Below are positions 1 through 7,235 of a DNA stretch of 64,000 bases, piece by piece. Positions within the stretch are counted from its first letter, which is position 1; every line of letters starts with the position of its first letter. The position numbers were made by a program, and so were the translations under genes. The notes beneath the pieces are model-generated. The model did no database searches. It saw only the letters and a program-made list of their open reading frames with translations, and was not told the DNA's origin. Source of the stretch: Spirosoma endbachense (GTDB taxonomy: Bacteria > Bacteroidota > Bacteroidia > Cytophagales > Spirosomataceae); NCBI RefSeq assembly GCF_010233585.1, contig NZ_CP045997.1, positions 2,045,237 to 2,109,236 of the forward strand. Reading direction: 5' to 3'.

Positions 1-63
1 GCCTTCATAAAGGCCTTTGATGGCTGCCTGTTTAAAGGCTTCAAAATCGAACTCGTTAGTCAT
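1..63 (-). CDS. IS256-family transposase, N-terminal fragment (runs off the left edge)
   Basis: Only 21 codons are visible, starting with ATG at 63 and still open at base 1. The peptide begins MTNEFDFEAFKQAAIKGLYE. That N-terminus (an EFDFE-F-K-A---L--G pattern) is typical of the IS256/mutator transposases of Bacteroidota, which continue for roughly 400 residues with a DDE catalytic domain not present here. The call rests on this short stretch and the adjacent inverted-repeat-like end. The gene may be intact outside the window. Confidence 0.55.
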   Translation of the reverse strand, partial: MTNEFDFEAFKQAAIKGLYEG

Positions 64-118
64 GATAGTGAAAGTTAGAGGTTTTACTCCTTTCATTCAC
101 CTGTGACACAGTTTAGCG
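1..118 (-). mobile_element. end of an IS256-type insertion sequence (cut by the window edge)
   Basis: The first ~115 bases look like the 5' end of an insertion sequence read on the minus strand: a transposase start codon at 63, about 50 bases of leader, and an outer end reading TAAACTGTGTCACAG near 101-115. This word resembles the terminal repeats of IS256-family elements as I remember them. The boundary is inferred from the point where the neighbouring secreted-protein frame stops. The other end and any target duplication are outside the window. Confidence 0.5.
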
Positions 119-250
119 AGCAGTCTCAAATCGATCCATTTCTCCAGCAAACTCCCCACCTGTATACTCAAATCTGTAGTTAGGAGATGACTGTTGCGCA
201 TATCCCAAACGAAAGGAAAATGCTATTAACAAGGCGAGTATGATTTTCAT
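113..250 (-). pseudogene. small secreted protein truncated by the insertion sequence
   Basis: ATG at 250 opens a 45-codon frame: a classic signal peptide (MKIILALLIAFSFRLGYAQ, cleavage probably after YA) followed by QSSPNYRFEYTGGEFAGEMD. The frame ends at a TAA that lies within the presumed insertion-sequence end (TAAACTGTGTCACA), so the native C-terminus has probably been displaced to the far side of the element. It starts only 14 bases after the stop of the lipoprotein pseudogene on the same strand, so the two probably formed one transcription unit. I do not recognise the family. Confidence 0.45.
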
Positions 251-264
251 GGGTTCTATTTTTT

Positions 265-1673
265 CTAATTACAGACTGTTCCCTTCTTTTCGTTATCGGT
301 AACTCCGATCCTTCTATATCCACTCCCAATCCTGCTAATATCATCAACTGTGAGATTGTATCGACCGGCAACTTGATTGTAAATATCAGGCGTTCGTCCA
401 TAAACATCACCAAATTGAAATAAAGCAAGAGCCCGTGCGTCATTCTCTGAAATATTAGGATATAAAGCCCTCGTAGCATTGACAAGATGGTCAACATAGT
501 TTTGAGTCATATCAACATGCTGATCAAACTCGCTTAAGGAATTACCTTGGCTATCTAAAATACCATGAACAATTCGTGATAAATTGTCATGGTTGCATAC
601 TCTTTAGAAGCATCCGCTAAAAAATTAGCATTCACATGCATTATTATCGTTAGTGGATTAGTAGAGGTAACTTCTGTTCTAGCTGCCTTACCCAATCCAT
701 TATCTTCCTGAAAGATCATCATATTGAGACCTTTTGTATTATTAAATACTTCGTTAAACGTAGTCTGGACGTAATTTTTAACATTAGCATTAATTATACC
801 ATTTACTTGACTCCGAACGCAAGGTTTAGTTACCTGATTATCAACATCTGCGCTACCACCTGTCCCAGGATCGCCTGAAACGGGATCTTGAACCCAGTAA
901 CACTCATTATACATTTCTGCACCATTATTCTCCCAATGGCCGCATCTATAGCCTTCCTGAGTAATCCATGGTGTACCTACATCATTACTGGTAGGAGGAT
1001 TAGCATTACAATCATTCGTATAGGATGTCCCGACAACTGCCACATCAGCAAGGCCCGATTGGGTTCCCGGTTTTTGGCAGTAACAAGTGAAATAATATTG
1101 CATTCTGCAATTACAAACCTCACCTGCTGGCTTTGCATTGGCACTAGTAGGGTTAATTTGAAAAGTAACCTTGCCTTTATCATAACGATAGCCAAACAAT
1201 AATTTCCCATCATTAATCGATCTGAAAAATACTCTTCCTGAAAAAGAATCAGTAATAGTATAGCTAGACCAATCTCCAGCTGCTAGCTTCGATGTGAATT
1301 GAACGATTCGCCCCTGAAATTTTTTACTTAATTCATCTTTAAAAATACGCAGATGAAGCTGCTGAGATTGTACAGAGCTACCCTTTACATTAAAATTGAC
1401 TGAGCCCTTAAAAGGGACAATGAGGAAGTCTTTATCATCGCTAGATTTTTTAAATAGGGCCCCGCTCCATTCTGGTTCCAGCGTGGTGAATAAGCTCGTT
1501 TTTGATTTAAACTGAGAGTTATACCATGTCTCGGCTTCTTTGACACTAAAACTAGTGCCTCTATTAGGTAGCCTAAGCGTGTTCTCTTTGTTACAAGAGA
1601 TCAGTAGCACCATAATTAAGAATAAAGGTAACTGTAGGAAATTTGACCGTTTAAAGACGCTAAACTTTTTCAT
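265..1673 (-). pseudogene. putative lipoprotein with a HEXXH-like metallopeptidase motif, broken by a frameshift
   Basis: Start ATG at 1673 (MKKFSVFKRSNF...), chosen because it begins a lipoprotein signal with lipobox LLISC and Cys27; upstream codons lack this logic. The middle is cysteine-rich (CNC...CYC, then further Cys near residues 225-290) and not recognised. The first frame reads into YHELFMVF and stops at 555. Supplying one base at about 568-569 gives HEL-x-HG and then GILDSQGNSLSEFDQHVD, joining smoothly to the frame that ends at 265. The motif H-E-L-x-H is the zinc-binding pattern of many zincin peptidases. The repaired product would be about 470 residues. Either a true mutation or a sequencing error is possible; activity and substrate are unknown. 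Confidence 0.5.
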
Positions 1674-2208
1674 TATATTTGTTTTGTTTAATGGTGAAAC
1701 ATTAGACTCCTGTAAAGCCCCGCGTCCGGTCGCCAAACTGTCGTGGGGCTTTCGCCGTAAAAAACGGGATTCACTGACTTATTGACTAATGTCAGACGGC
1801 TCTTTCCGTCTGAAATCACCATTTTACCGGACAAAATCACCCAAAAAGTCACTACTATTAAATTTATATATATTTGGTATTTTTAAATATATATATTAAA
1901 ATGACAGGACACATCATACAGGTCTATTTTAAAAATATAATTTACTTATATATATAATTAAATTATTAATAGTATTAAAAAGTCCATTTGCATTATTTTC
2001 ACTGCGGGCTGTAAGAGTTCTTGTAATGAAGCCATAGACTGGCCGTATACACACCGTAAATGCTCGAAATAGCACCAAAAATGATAAAAAGGTAAGACCC
2101 TATAGTTGCCAAATCTAGTTAATCAGGAGGTTGGTTTTAAGGATTATTCCCATTTCTCAGTTGCTTACAAGCAGTTTTTTGGCCAAAGCCCTTCATCAAA
2201 GTAGGTTT
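1674..2208. other. AT-rich intergenic region with two hairpins
   Basis: About 535 bases separate the lipoprotein start from the DoxX stop. Around 1850-1980 the sequence is almost only A and T (runs of TATATATA and AATTAAATTATT). Two inverted repeats stand out: AAAGCCCCGCG at 1714-1724 with CGTGGGGCTTT at 1742-1752 in the leader of the lipoprotein gene, and a perfect 8-bp stem TCAGACGG/CCGTCTGA with a 6-base loop at 1792-1813. Neither is followed by a T-run, so terminator function is doubtful. One short minus-strand frame is listed separately. Base composition differs clearly from the rest of the window. Confidence 0.5.
1999..2112 (-). CDS. possible 37-residue membrane peptide or gene remnant
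   Basis: A minus-strand frame from TTG at 2112 to TGA at 1999 would encode (M)ATIGSYLFIIFGAISSIYG followed by VYTASLWLHYKNSYSPQ. It has one strongly hydrophobic helix and a polar tail, which reads like a real small membrane protein or the last helix of a decayed larger one. There is no ATG, no convincing ribosome binding site, and a stop lies just upstream. It could well be chance. Confidence 0.2.
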   Translation of the reverse strand: MATIGSYLFIIFGAISSIYGVYTASLWLHYKNSYSPQ

Positions 2209-2601
2209 TTACCAACGTCTCATACGACGCCCCCAGAAAACGAACAGGGCGAGTGCCAGCATGACAAAATTGAACGGTGTATTGGCGGCCTCGCCACGAG
2301 ACAAATGGAAGGCAATGGCGCAGACCATAAGCATCGCTAAACCCAACGCTGCCCATACAATTAACCCTGGCTTACGGATAAAGGCGGGTAAAACGATACC
2401 AATACCGCCACCTAGATCGAGTACAGCCGTGAAACGAAGCAGGTTCGGATATTCTCCCGCCCAGCGCCACATGTCGGCAAGCGTAGAAACAGGCGTAACC
2501 AATTTAAAAAGCCCCGATCCAATAAAGGAAAGTGCAAGTAGTATCTGAACGACCCATAAGGCTATGTGCCGATTTTTTGAGTTTTTTTGTTGGCTTACCA
2601 T
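2209..2601 (-). CDS. DoxX-family membrane protein
   Basis: A 130-residue product with four hydrophobic segments: IALWVVQILLALSFIGSGLF, the stretch around LRFTAVLDLGGGIGIVLPAF, LIVWAALGLAMLMVCAIAF, and FNFVMLALALFVFWG. The FIGSGLFKL motif after helix one and the central LGGGIG loop are typical of DoxX/DoxD-like proteins, an inner-membrane family linked to redox or thiosulfate metabolism in some organisms. ATG at 2601 is preferred; the longer frame would need a TTG at 2655 lying inside the palindromic operator. It diverges from an HxlR regulator, which probably controls it. The basic C-terminus (WGRRMRRW) fits the positive-inside rule. Confidence 0.75.
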   Translation of the reverse strand: MVSQQKNSKNRHIALWVVQILLALSFIGSGLFKLVTPVSTLADMWRWAGEYPNLLRFTAVLDLGGGIGIVLPAFIRKPGLIVWAALGLAMLMVCAIAFHLSRGEAANTPFNFVMLALALFVFWGRRMRRW

Positions 2602-2645
2602 ACTGGTTAAGTAGGAGTTGATTGGTCTGTCAAAGGTCTCTACTT

Positions 2646-2662
2646 TTACTTTCAAAAAGTAA
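2646..2662. promoter_or_regulatory. palindromic operator between doxX and hxlR genes
   Basis: TTACTTTCAAAAAGTAA is a perfect 7-bp inverted repeat with a 3-base centre. It contains TACT-N7-AGTA, the arrangement I recall for the HxlR-family repressors YodB and CatR. It lies 45 bases upstream of the doxX ATG and 23 bases upstream of the regulator ATG, which suits control of both genes. Binding itself is inferred. Confidence 0.55.
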
Positions 2663-2685
2663 GCAGTTACCTGAACGTAAGCAGC

Positions 2686-3042
2686 ATGATTTTAACAGAG
2701 GGCAAAACGAAGCATATCGATTGTTTAGAACAGATGCTTCCGATCCGTGATGCGCTGGATGTAATAAGTGGCAAATGGAAAGTATTGATTCTAACGTCAA
2801 TTATGCATGGCAATCGGCGTTTTACGGAAATACAGACGAGCATTCCCAAAATCAACCCCAAGGTTCTTTCCAAAGAATTAAAAGACATGGAAGAACATCA
2901 GTTAATCAAGCGAATCGTTCATGATGATCACCCTGTTTTAATTGAATATATCGCTACGGATTATTCCCGTTCGCTGAAGAAGGTCATGATGGAACTACAT
3001 AGCTGGGGGATTAATCACCGCAAACAATTGCTGGGAAAATAA
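2686..3042 (+). CDS. HxlR-family winged-helix transcriptional regulator
   Basis: At 118 residues this has normal family length. The signature ISGKWKVLILTSIMHGNRRF is at residues 27-46, followed by the recognition part RFTEIQTSIPKINPKVLSKE and the wing region ending in SWGINH. HxlR proteins are small dimeric DNA-binding proteins; several respond to quinones, diamide or hypochlorite through an N-terminal cysteine. Here Cys13 (HIDCLEQM) sits where the sensing Cys is found in YodB-like members, so redox or electrophile sensing is plausible. It is divergent from the DoxX gene with a perfect palindrome in the shared promoter region, suggesting autoregulation and control of doxX. Confidence 0.85.
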   Translation: MILTEGKTKHIDCLEQMLPIRDALDVISGKWKVLILTSIMHGNRRFTEIQTSIPKINPKVLSKELKDMEEHQLIKRIVHDDHPVLIEYIATDYSRSLKKVMMELHSWGINHRKQLLGK

Positions 3043-3089
3043 TCAGTCTGCTATCCCGTTCCATCAGTTCCGCCAATACGCGGAGTGCT

Positions 3090-4022
3090 TTACTGACGAA
3101 TTGAGGGACCAATAAAAGAATTTCGAAACTCCAGTGGTGAACAATTGGTTTTGCTCTTGAATAAGCTGCTAAATGACTGCGAATGTTCAAAGCCTAATTC
3201 ATAGGCAATTTCGCTTACGGTCAAATCGGTAGTCGACAGTTTTTCTTTTGCCTTTTCTATCAATTTATCGTGTATGTGCTGTTGGGTACTTTGACCTGTC
3301 AATACTTTTAACAATACGCTCAGATAATTTGGCGATACATTTAACGATTCGGCAATGTATTGAACCGTTGGTAATCCTTTTTCCGCTAAATCATTACTAG
3401 TAAAATAGTCGGCAAGAATAGCTTCCAGTCGATTGAGGAGCTTATGGTTCGTAATTTTTCGGGTTATGAATTGGCGATGATAAAATCGATCAGCATACGT
3501 CAGTATTAATTCAAGCTGTGCAATAATTACGGCCTGACTAAATCCATCGATGGGCGAATGATATTCCTGTTCAATATTTTTTATAATCCCCGTAATTATG
3601 GCTTCTTCTTTTTCTGAAAGGTGCAGGGCTTCATGTACCGAATAACTAAAATATTCGTATTGCTTTATTAGTTTGGCTAAGGGTGTATTCCACAAAAAAT
3701 CGGGATTAACGAGTAACAACCAGCCCGAATGTTGTAACTCTTCATCTGCCTCAATTGTAAAAACCTGACCGGGCGAAATGAAGATTAGTATTCCCTCATC
3801 AAAATCATATTCCTGCTGACCGTATTTCATCTTGCCGTTAAAATTTCGTTTAAGCGCGATGGAATAAAAATCATGAATAATGCTTGTCGGCTTACCACCC
3901 GACAAACGCTTGATCACTTCAAAATTCAGTACGCTAACCAATGGATGCTCCGGCTTTGGCAAAGCCATGAGTTTATGATAGTCGGTTATGGTCTTAATTC
4001 TGAGGGGTTGTATACTTTTCAT
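3090..4022 (-). CDS. AraC-family transcriptional regulator
   Basis: 310 residues. The N-terminal half (to about 200) is a cupin-like sensing domain: FNGKMKYGQQEYDFDEG and ILIFISPGQVFTIE are characteristic of Bacteroidota AraC regulators. The C-terminal 100 residues form the double helix-turn-helix domain: helix one around TVQYIAESLNVSPNYLSVLL and the second around LTVSEIAYELGFEHSQSFSS with the closing FKSKTNCSPLEFRNS. It lies just downstream of the NmrA-like reductase on the same strand (92 bases apart), and that reductase is a reasonable target by guilt of association. No operator was recognised. Confidence 0.85.
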   Translation of the reverse strand: MKSIQPLRIKTITDYHKLMALPKPEHPLVSVLNFEVIKRLSGGKPTSIIHDFYSIALKRNFNGKMKYGQQEYDFDEGILIFISPGQVFTIEADEELQHSGWLLLVNPDFLWNTPLAKLIKQYEYFSYSVHEALHLSEKEEAIITGIIKNIEQEYHSPIDGFSQAVIIAQLELILTYADRFYHRQFITRKITNHKLLNRLEAILADYFTSNDLAEKGLPTVQYIAESLNVSPNYLSVLLKVLTGQSTQQHIHDKLIEKAKEKLSTTDLTVSEIAYELGFEHSQSFSSLFKSKTNCSPLEFRNSFIGPSIRQ

Positions 4023-4114
4023 TAGTAACGAATGAATGTTATACGATTATAGATACACTTTCATTGATAAAACCATCAGAAACAGTCATGCCGTTTCTGA
4101 TGATTCAAAGACAA

Positions 4115-5002
4115 TTACCCCCTGTGAAAAGCAGCCGCAAATTCTCGGGCAAAATCGTCGAGCTTTACATTGCCCATAGCCGTTGGTTTGTTCAGGTCAT
4201 AATCACGTCGCATGGCGCCACTATGAATACTTGCCCCCAGATCGATAAAGTTCGCGGCCAGATAGGCAGGTATTCCTCTGTCTTCGAAACCACTTTGGGC
4301 CTGCTCATCGGTAAAGGTGATCCACTTTAGAGCTGGCTTGCCAATGGCGACACCTAAACGATGAGCCACTTCGCTGGCGGTAAGATCATCGCTGGCTACA
4401 TAGCGTATGGCCTGTACAGCATCCAAGATCACCAGTTCTTCGGCAGCGACGGCGGCAATATCAACTGGAGCAACCATAACAAGTTTGTCATCGTCCCCGT
4501 AATTCGCGCCAATAAAACCCGCTTCTTTTATCATATCGACAAAAATGTACAGGTTGTAATAAAAATAAGTAGGGCGAAGGTGCGTAATGGCAACGTCCGA
4601 CAGTTCATTTAGTATGCCTTCTACATCGTAAGCACCGAGGATGAATCCAGTGCCCTTATCTAAATCTGCACCGTAACTACTGAGATTAACCACACGCTTT
4701 ATACCCACCTGTCTGATGGCCTGCGCATAGCTATTGCCAATTTTCTGGTAATACGCTCTCAGGTCAGGCACGGCATAATTGGGCGGCACCATCGTATAAA
4801 CGGCATCGGCACCTGTAAAGGTGGACACCAGGAAATCAACATCGTCCAAAGAACCAATGGCTGCGGTGACACCCAGTGCTTCAATGGCTTTTTGCTTTTC
4901 TGGTTTGCTGCTGATAACCGTAACTGCATGCCCTTTTTCTACTAACTCCTTAGCCAGTGGCTTGCTGATATTTCCTAACGAACCTGTTACTACAACTTTC
5001 AT
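4115..5002 (-). CDS. NmrA-like NAD(P)-binding protein (atypical SDR family)
   Basis: 295 residues starting MKVVVTGSLGNISKPLAKEL; ATG at 5002 is chosen because the longer frame needs TTG at 5020. The N-terminal Rossmann glycine motif is TGSLGNIS (residues 6-13), followed by a V-E-K-G-H-x-V-T-V-I second strand. The motifs YAQAIRQVGIKRVVNLSS and THLRPTYFYYN are typical of NmrA/HSCARG and azoreductase-like atypical short-chain dehydrogenases. The catalytic YxxxK of classical SDRs is absent, as expected. Members bind NAD(P) and either sense redox state or reduce quinones and similar compounds; the substrate here is unknown. It is neighboured by an AraC regulator. Confidence 0.75.
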   Translation of the reverse strand: MKVVVTGSLGNISKPLAKELVEKGHAVTVISSKPEKQKAIEALGVTAAIGSLDDVDFLVSTFTGADAVYTMVPPNYAVPDLRAYYQKIGNSYAQAIRQVGIKRVVNLSSYGADLDKGTGFILGAYDVEGILNELSDVAITHLRPTYFYYNLYIFVDMIKEAGFIGANYGDDDKLVMVAPVDIAAVAAEELVILDAVQAIRYVASDDLTASEVAHRLGVAIGKPALKWITFTDEQAQSGFEDRGIPAYLAANFIDLGASIHSGAMRRDYDLNKPTAMGNVKLDDFAREFAAAFHRG

Positions 5003-5203
5003 TTTTCTATTTTTCCACAAAGTTCCGCAGCTGCGAAGAACGATATGTAATCAAATCGTTTGTTGTTGTAGTCAAAACATGAATTTGTACAGAAGATAAT
5101 ACGTCTCAAAAATGCACCCGGCTTTACGCCTTAGCCAGTAGTTCTGCCAAATCGTAAAGCCTAAATAGGAGTCAGTACAGGAATGGGATGCGATTAACTA
5201 GGA

Positions 5204-6700
5204 TCAGTCGATTTTCGTCAGGAGTTGGCTGTGCATTTTTCGGCCTTCATCAACGATGATCACTATAATTTCCTCTATATCTTTTTTTGATGTTCTAAAA
5301 TTAACAATACAGGCCCTTAAGCAATACACGCCATTGATAACGGCATTTGATAAAAATACCTGACCTCCCTGTTGCAATTCGTTCAGCAGGGATTCATTTA
5401 ATCTGTTCAGATAACCCGTCTCTTCTTGAGTGGCAGGTCTATAATCTAGTGGAACATACCTAAACGTTGTAATGCTTAAATTCTGCGTAATGGCTTCGAT
5501 TTCAGAATGCTTATTAGCCAGATCGAATAATAACTTCGATAAGGCTATATCTTCACCAATCATTTTGATATAACCCCGTCGCCCTACCTGTTGTAACGTA
5601 AGCCAGACTTTTAATGCCCGGAAACCTCGTGAATTCTGAAAGCCGTATTCATAATAATTTAGAGCTGGCACTTCGTCGGTCGTACTGAAATTATAATAGA
5701 CTGGATGAGAGCTGTAGGTCTCCAGTAAGTGGTTGGGATTTTTTACTAACGTACAGCCGGCTTCCAATGGGCTATAGAGCCATTTGTGCGGATCGAGGGC
5801 AATCGAATCGGCGGCCTGAATGCCTTCAAATACATCGTTCAGTTTCGGAATCACAGCCGCCGGTATCCCATAAGCCCCATCTATATGAAACCACAGGTCA
5901 TATGCCTGGCAGATTGAAGCAATCCCCTTCAGATTATCTACCGCACCGGTACTAACATCGCCGGCGGTTCCGATAACCATAATGGGTTGACAAGCATTGG
6001 CAAGGTCCGCCTTAATGGTTTGTTCCAGAACATCATTGTCCATTTTGTTCTGGCTATCAGTCGGAATCCAGCGAATGGCACTGGAACCAAGGCCAAATAA
6101 AACAGCCGCTTTGTCGATCCAGGTATGCGTCGTTTTTGAGCAATAGACTGTCAATTGTTGAGCGAGAGTAGCCATTCCCTCTTCTTTTATTGTTTTAGGG
6201 GCTTTTGCCGTTCGAGCCGCTAAAAAAGCGGTAAAATTGGCCATATTACCACCACTAACCAGTAGACCTCCATAGCTGGGAGAAACGCCAATTAATTCAG
6301 CCAGCCATTTCACGGTTTGTTTTTCAATTTCAGTGGCAATGGGGCTTAAGCTGTTGGCACCGACATTAGGATTAACTGCAGCAGCTAACAAATCGGCTAA
6401 TGCACCGATTGGTGCCGGAGAGGACGTGATATAGCCAAAAAATTTGGGATGGCCATTAAAGAGCGAATGGTTGAATAGTAAGTCTGTGGTTTTAGTAAGA
6501 ATTTCTTCAACAGACTTTCCCTCTTCGGGTATGGATTGTGTGCCAATAATTGTTTGCAATTGTTTGGGAGACTCTCCAGTGGTCACGGGTTTTTCCTCAA
6601 TGGTGTCAAAAAAATCGGCAACGGCATCAATTAACTGGTAGCCAATTTTTTTGAATTCTTCTTTCCCGATTTGGATTGGAGTTGCCCGTTTCGTTGCCAT
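5204..6700 (-). CDS. group II PLP-dependent decarboxylase (aromatic-L-amino-acid decarboxylase-like)
   Basis: 498 residues, the normal size for the family. HIDGAYGIPAA and DPHKWLYSPLEAG mark the cofactor-binding Asp and the Schiff-base Lys (near residue 308). The N-terminal NGHPKFFGYITSSPAPIGAL and NPNVGANSLSPIATEIEK are the substrate-side motifs typical of the tyrosine/DOPA/tryptophan and glutamate decarboxylase group. The reaction would be removal of CO2 from an L-amino acid to give an amine; substrate cannot be told from sequence, aromatic being the best guess. It is followed on the same strand by the SDR and AraC genes, about 200 bases away. No transporter or antiporter lies next to it, which argues against an acid-resistance module. 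Confidence 0.8.
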   Translation of the reverse strand: MATKRATPIQIGKEEFKKIGYQLIDAVADFFDTIEEKPVTTGESPKQLQTIIGTQSIPEEGKSVEEILTKTTDLLFNHSLFNGHPKFFGYITSSPAPIGALADLLAAAVNPNVGANSLSPIATEIEKQTVKWLAELIGVSPSYGGLLVSGGNMANFTAFLAARTAKAPKTIKEEGMATLAQQLTVYCSKTTHTWIDKAAVLFGLGSSAIRWIPTDSQNKMDNDVLEQTIKADLANACQPIMVIGTAGDVSTGAVDNLKGIASICQAYDLWFHIDGAYGIPAAVIPKLNDVFEGIQAADSIALDPHKWLYSPLEAGCTLVKNPNHLLETYSSHPVYYNFSTTDEVPALNYYEYGFQNSRGFRALKVWLTLQQVGRRGYIKMIGEDIALSKLLFDLANKHSEIEAITQNLSITTFRYVPLDYRPATQEETGYLNRLNESLLNELQQGGQVFLSNAVINGVYCLRACIVNFRTSKKDIEEIIVIIVDEGRKMHSQLLTKID

Positions 6701-6918
6701 ACCATTGTTTCGCCAAATGTGAGCAAACTTACCTGAGCACGTGAGTCCTTAAGGGTTTCGCTTTCTTAAATAAACGAAATAATTCCTGGCCAACCCGTCA
6801 CTTGTTTAGTTATTGGCACGAGCCAATGCTGTGCTGAGGGTCGTTGGTTTGGTATCCGGGAACGCTTTACGAAGTTTGGAGGGACAGCGTGTAGTACACC
6901 GAATGCCAAAGAAACAGA

Positions 6919-6950
6919 AAAGCCCTGAATAACAACGTATTCAGGGCTTT
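6919..6950 (-). terminator. intrinsic terminator downstream of tRNA-Glu
   Basis: A perfect 13-bp stem (AAAGCCCTGAATA with TATTCAGGGCTTT) and 6-base loop, rich in G and C at its centre. On the minus strand it lies 27 bases beyond the tRNA 3' end and is followed by TTTTCTGTTTC. On the plus strand it is followed by TTGT, so it may act both ways. Confidence 0.75.
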
Positions 6951-6977
6951 TTGTACAACAACTGTTGTGATTGTTAG

Positions 6978-7049
6978 TGACCGATACGGGAATCGAACCC
7001 GTGTTACCGCCGTGAAAGGGCGATGTCCTAACCGCTAGACGAATCGGCC
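6978..7049 (-). tRNA. tRNA-Glu (anticodon TTC)
   Basis: A 72-base tRNA without encoded CCA. The acceptor arms GGCCGAT (7049-7043) and ATCGGTC pair with discriminator A at 6978. The D arm GTCTAGCGGTTAGGAC, anticodon stem-loop CGCCCTTTCACGGCG (anticodon TTC) and T arm GGGTTCGATTCCC are all standard for tRNA-Glu. It stands alone between the decarboxylase and the M14 peptidase genes. No tRNA-linked integrase or repeat of the 3' end was found, so nothing suggests it serves as an attachment site here. Confidence 0.95.
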
Positions 7050-7109
7050 GTCTTGTGACCAAGACCCAACGTTTTAGCTTGTTTGCCGCTGCGTTGGCGA
7101 ATCGTGGTG

Positions 7110-7139
7110 CAAAGGTAAGTCGATGTTTTTATAATGCAA
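7110..7139 (-). promoter_or_regulatory. Bacteroidota-type promoter of tRNA-Glu
   Basis: On the minus strand TTG (7139-7137), a 19-base spacer, then TACCTTTG (7117-7110), an exact fit to TTG-N19-TAnnTTTG. Transcription would start near 7105, about 55 bases before the mature tRNA 5' end. Confidence 0.6.
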
Positions 7140-7190
7140 TAGTCACCCTCAAAATTTTTTCAAAAAAAGCGTTCTTGACCGATTTACTGC

Positions 7191-7198
7191 TATTTTTG
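7191..7198 (+). promoter_or_regulatory. possible -7 element of the M14 peptidase gene
   Basis: TATTTTTG matches TAnnTTTG and lies 38 bases before the start codon of the peptidase. The nearest upstream TTG (7175-7177) is only 13 bases away, too close for a normal -33 element, so support is partial. Confidence 0.3.
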
Positions 7199-7235
7199 AA
7201 GGTGTTAGCTTTTATATTTTTTTTTCACCTGATTC

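Noticed and set aside
1714..1752. GC-rich hairpin as terminator
   Set aside because: No T-run on either strand and placed in the leader of the lipoprotein gene; kept only as a structural note.
6978..7049. tRNA-Glu as an integration site
   Set aside because: No integrase and no second copy of the tRNA 3' end in the window.
6766..7062. 98-residue frame across the tRNA-Glu
   Set aside because: It runs through the tRNA and terminator, so it is not a gene.
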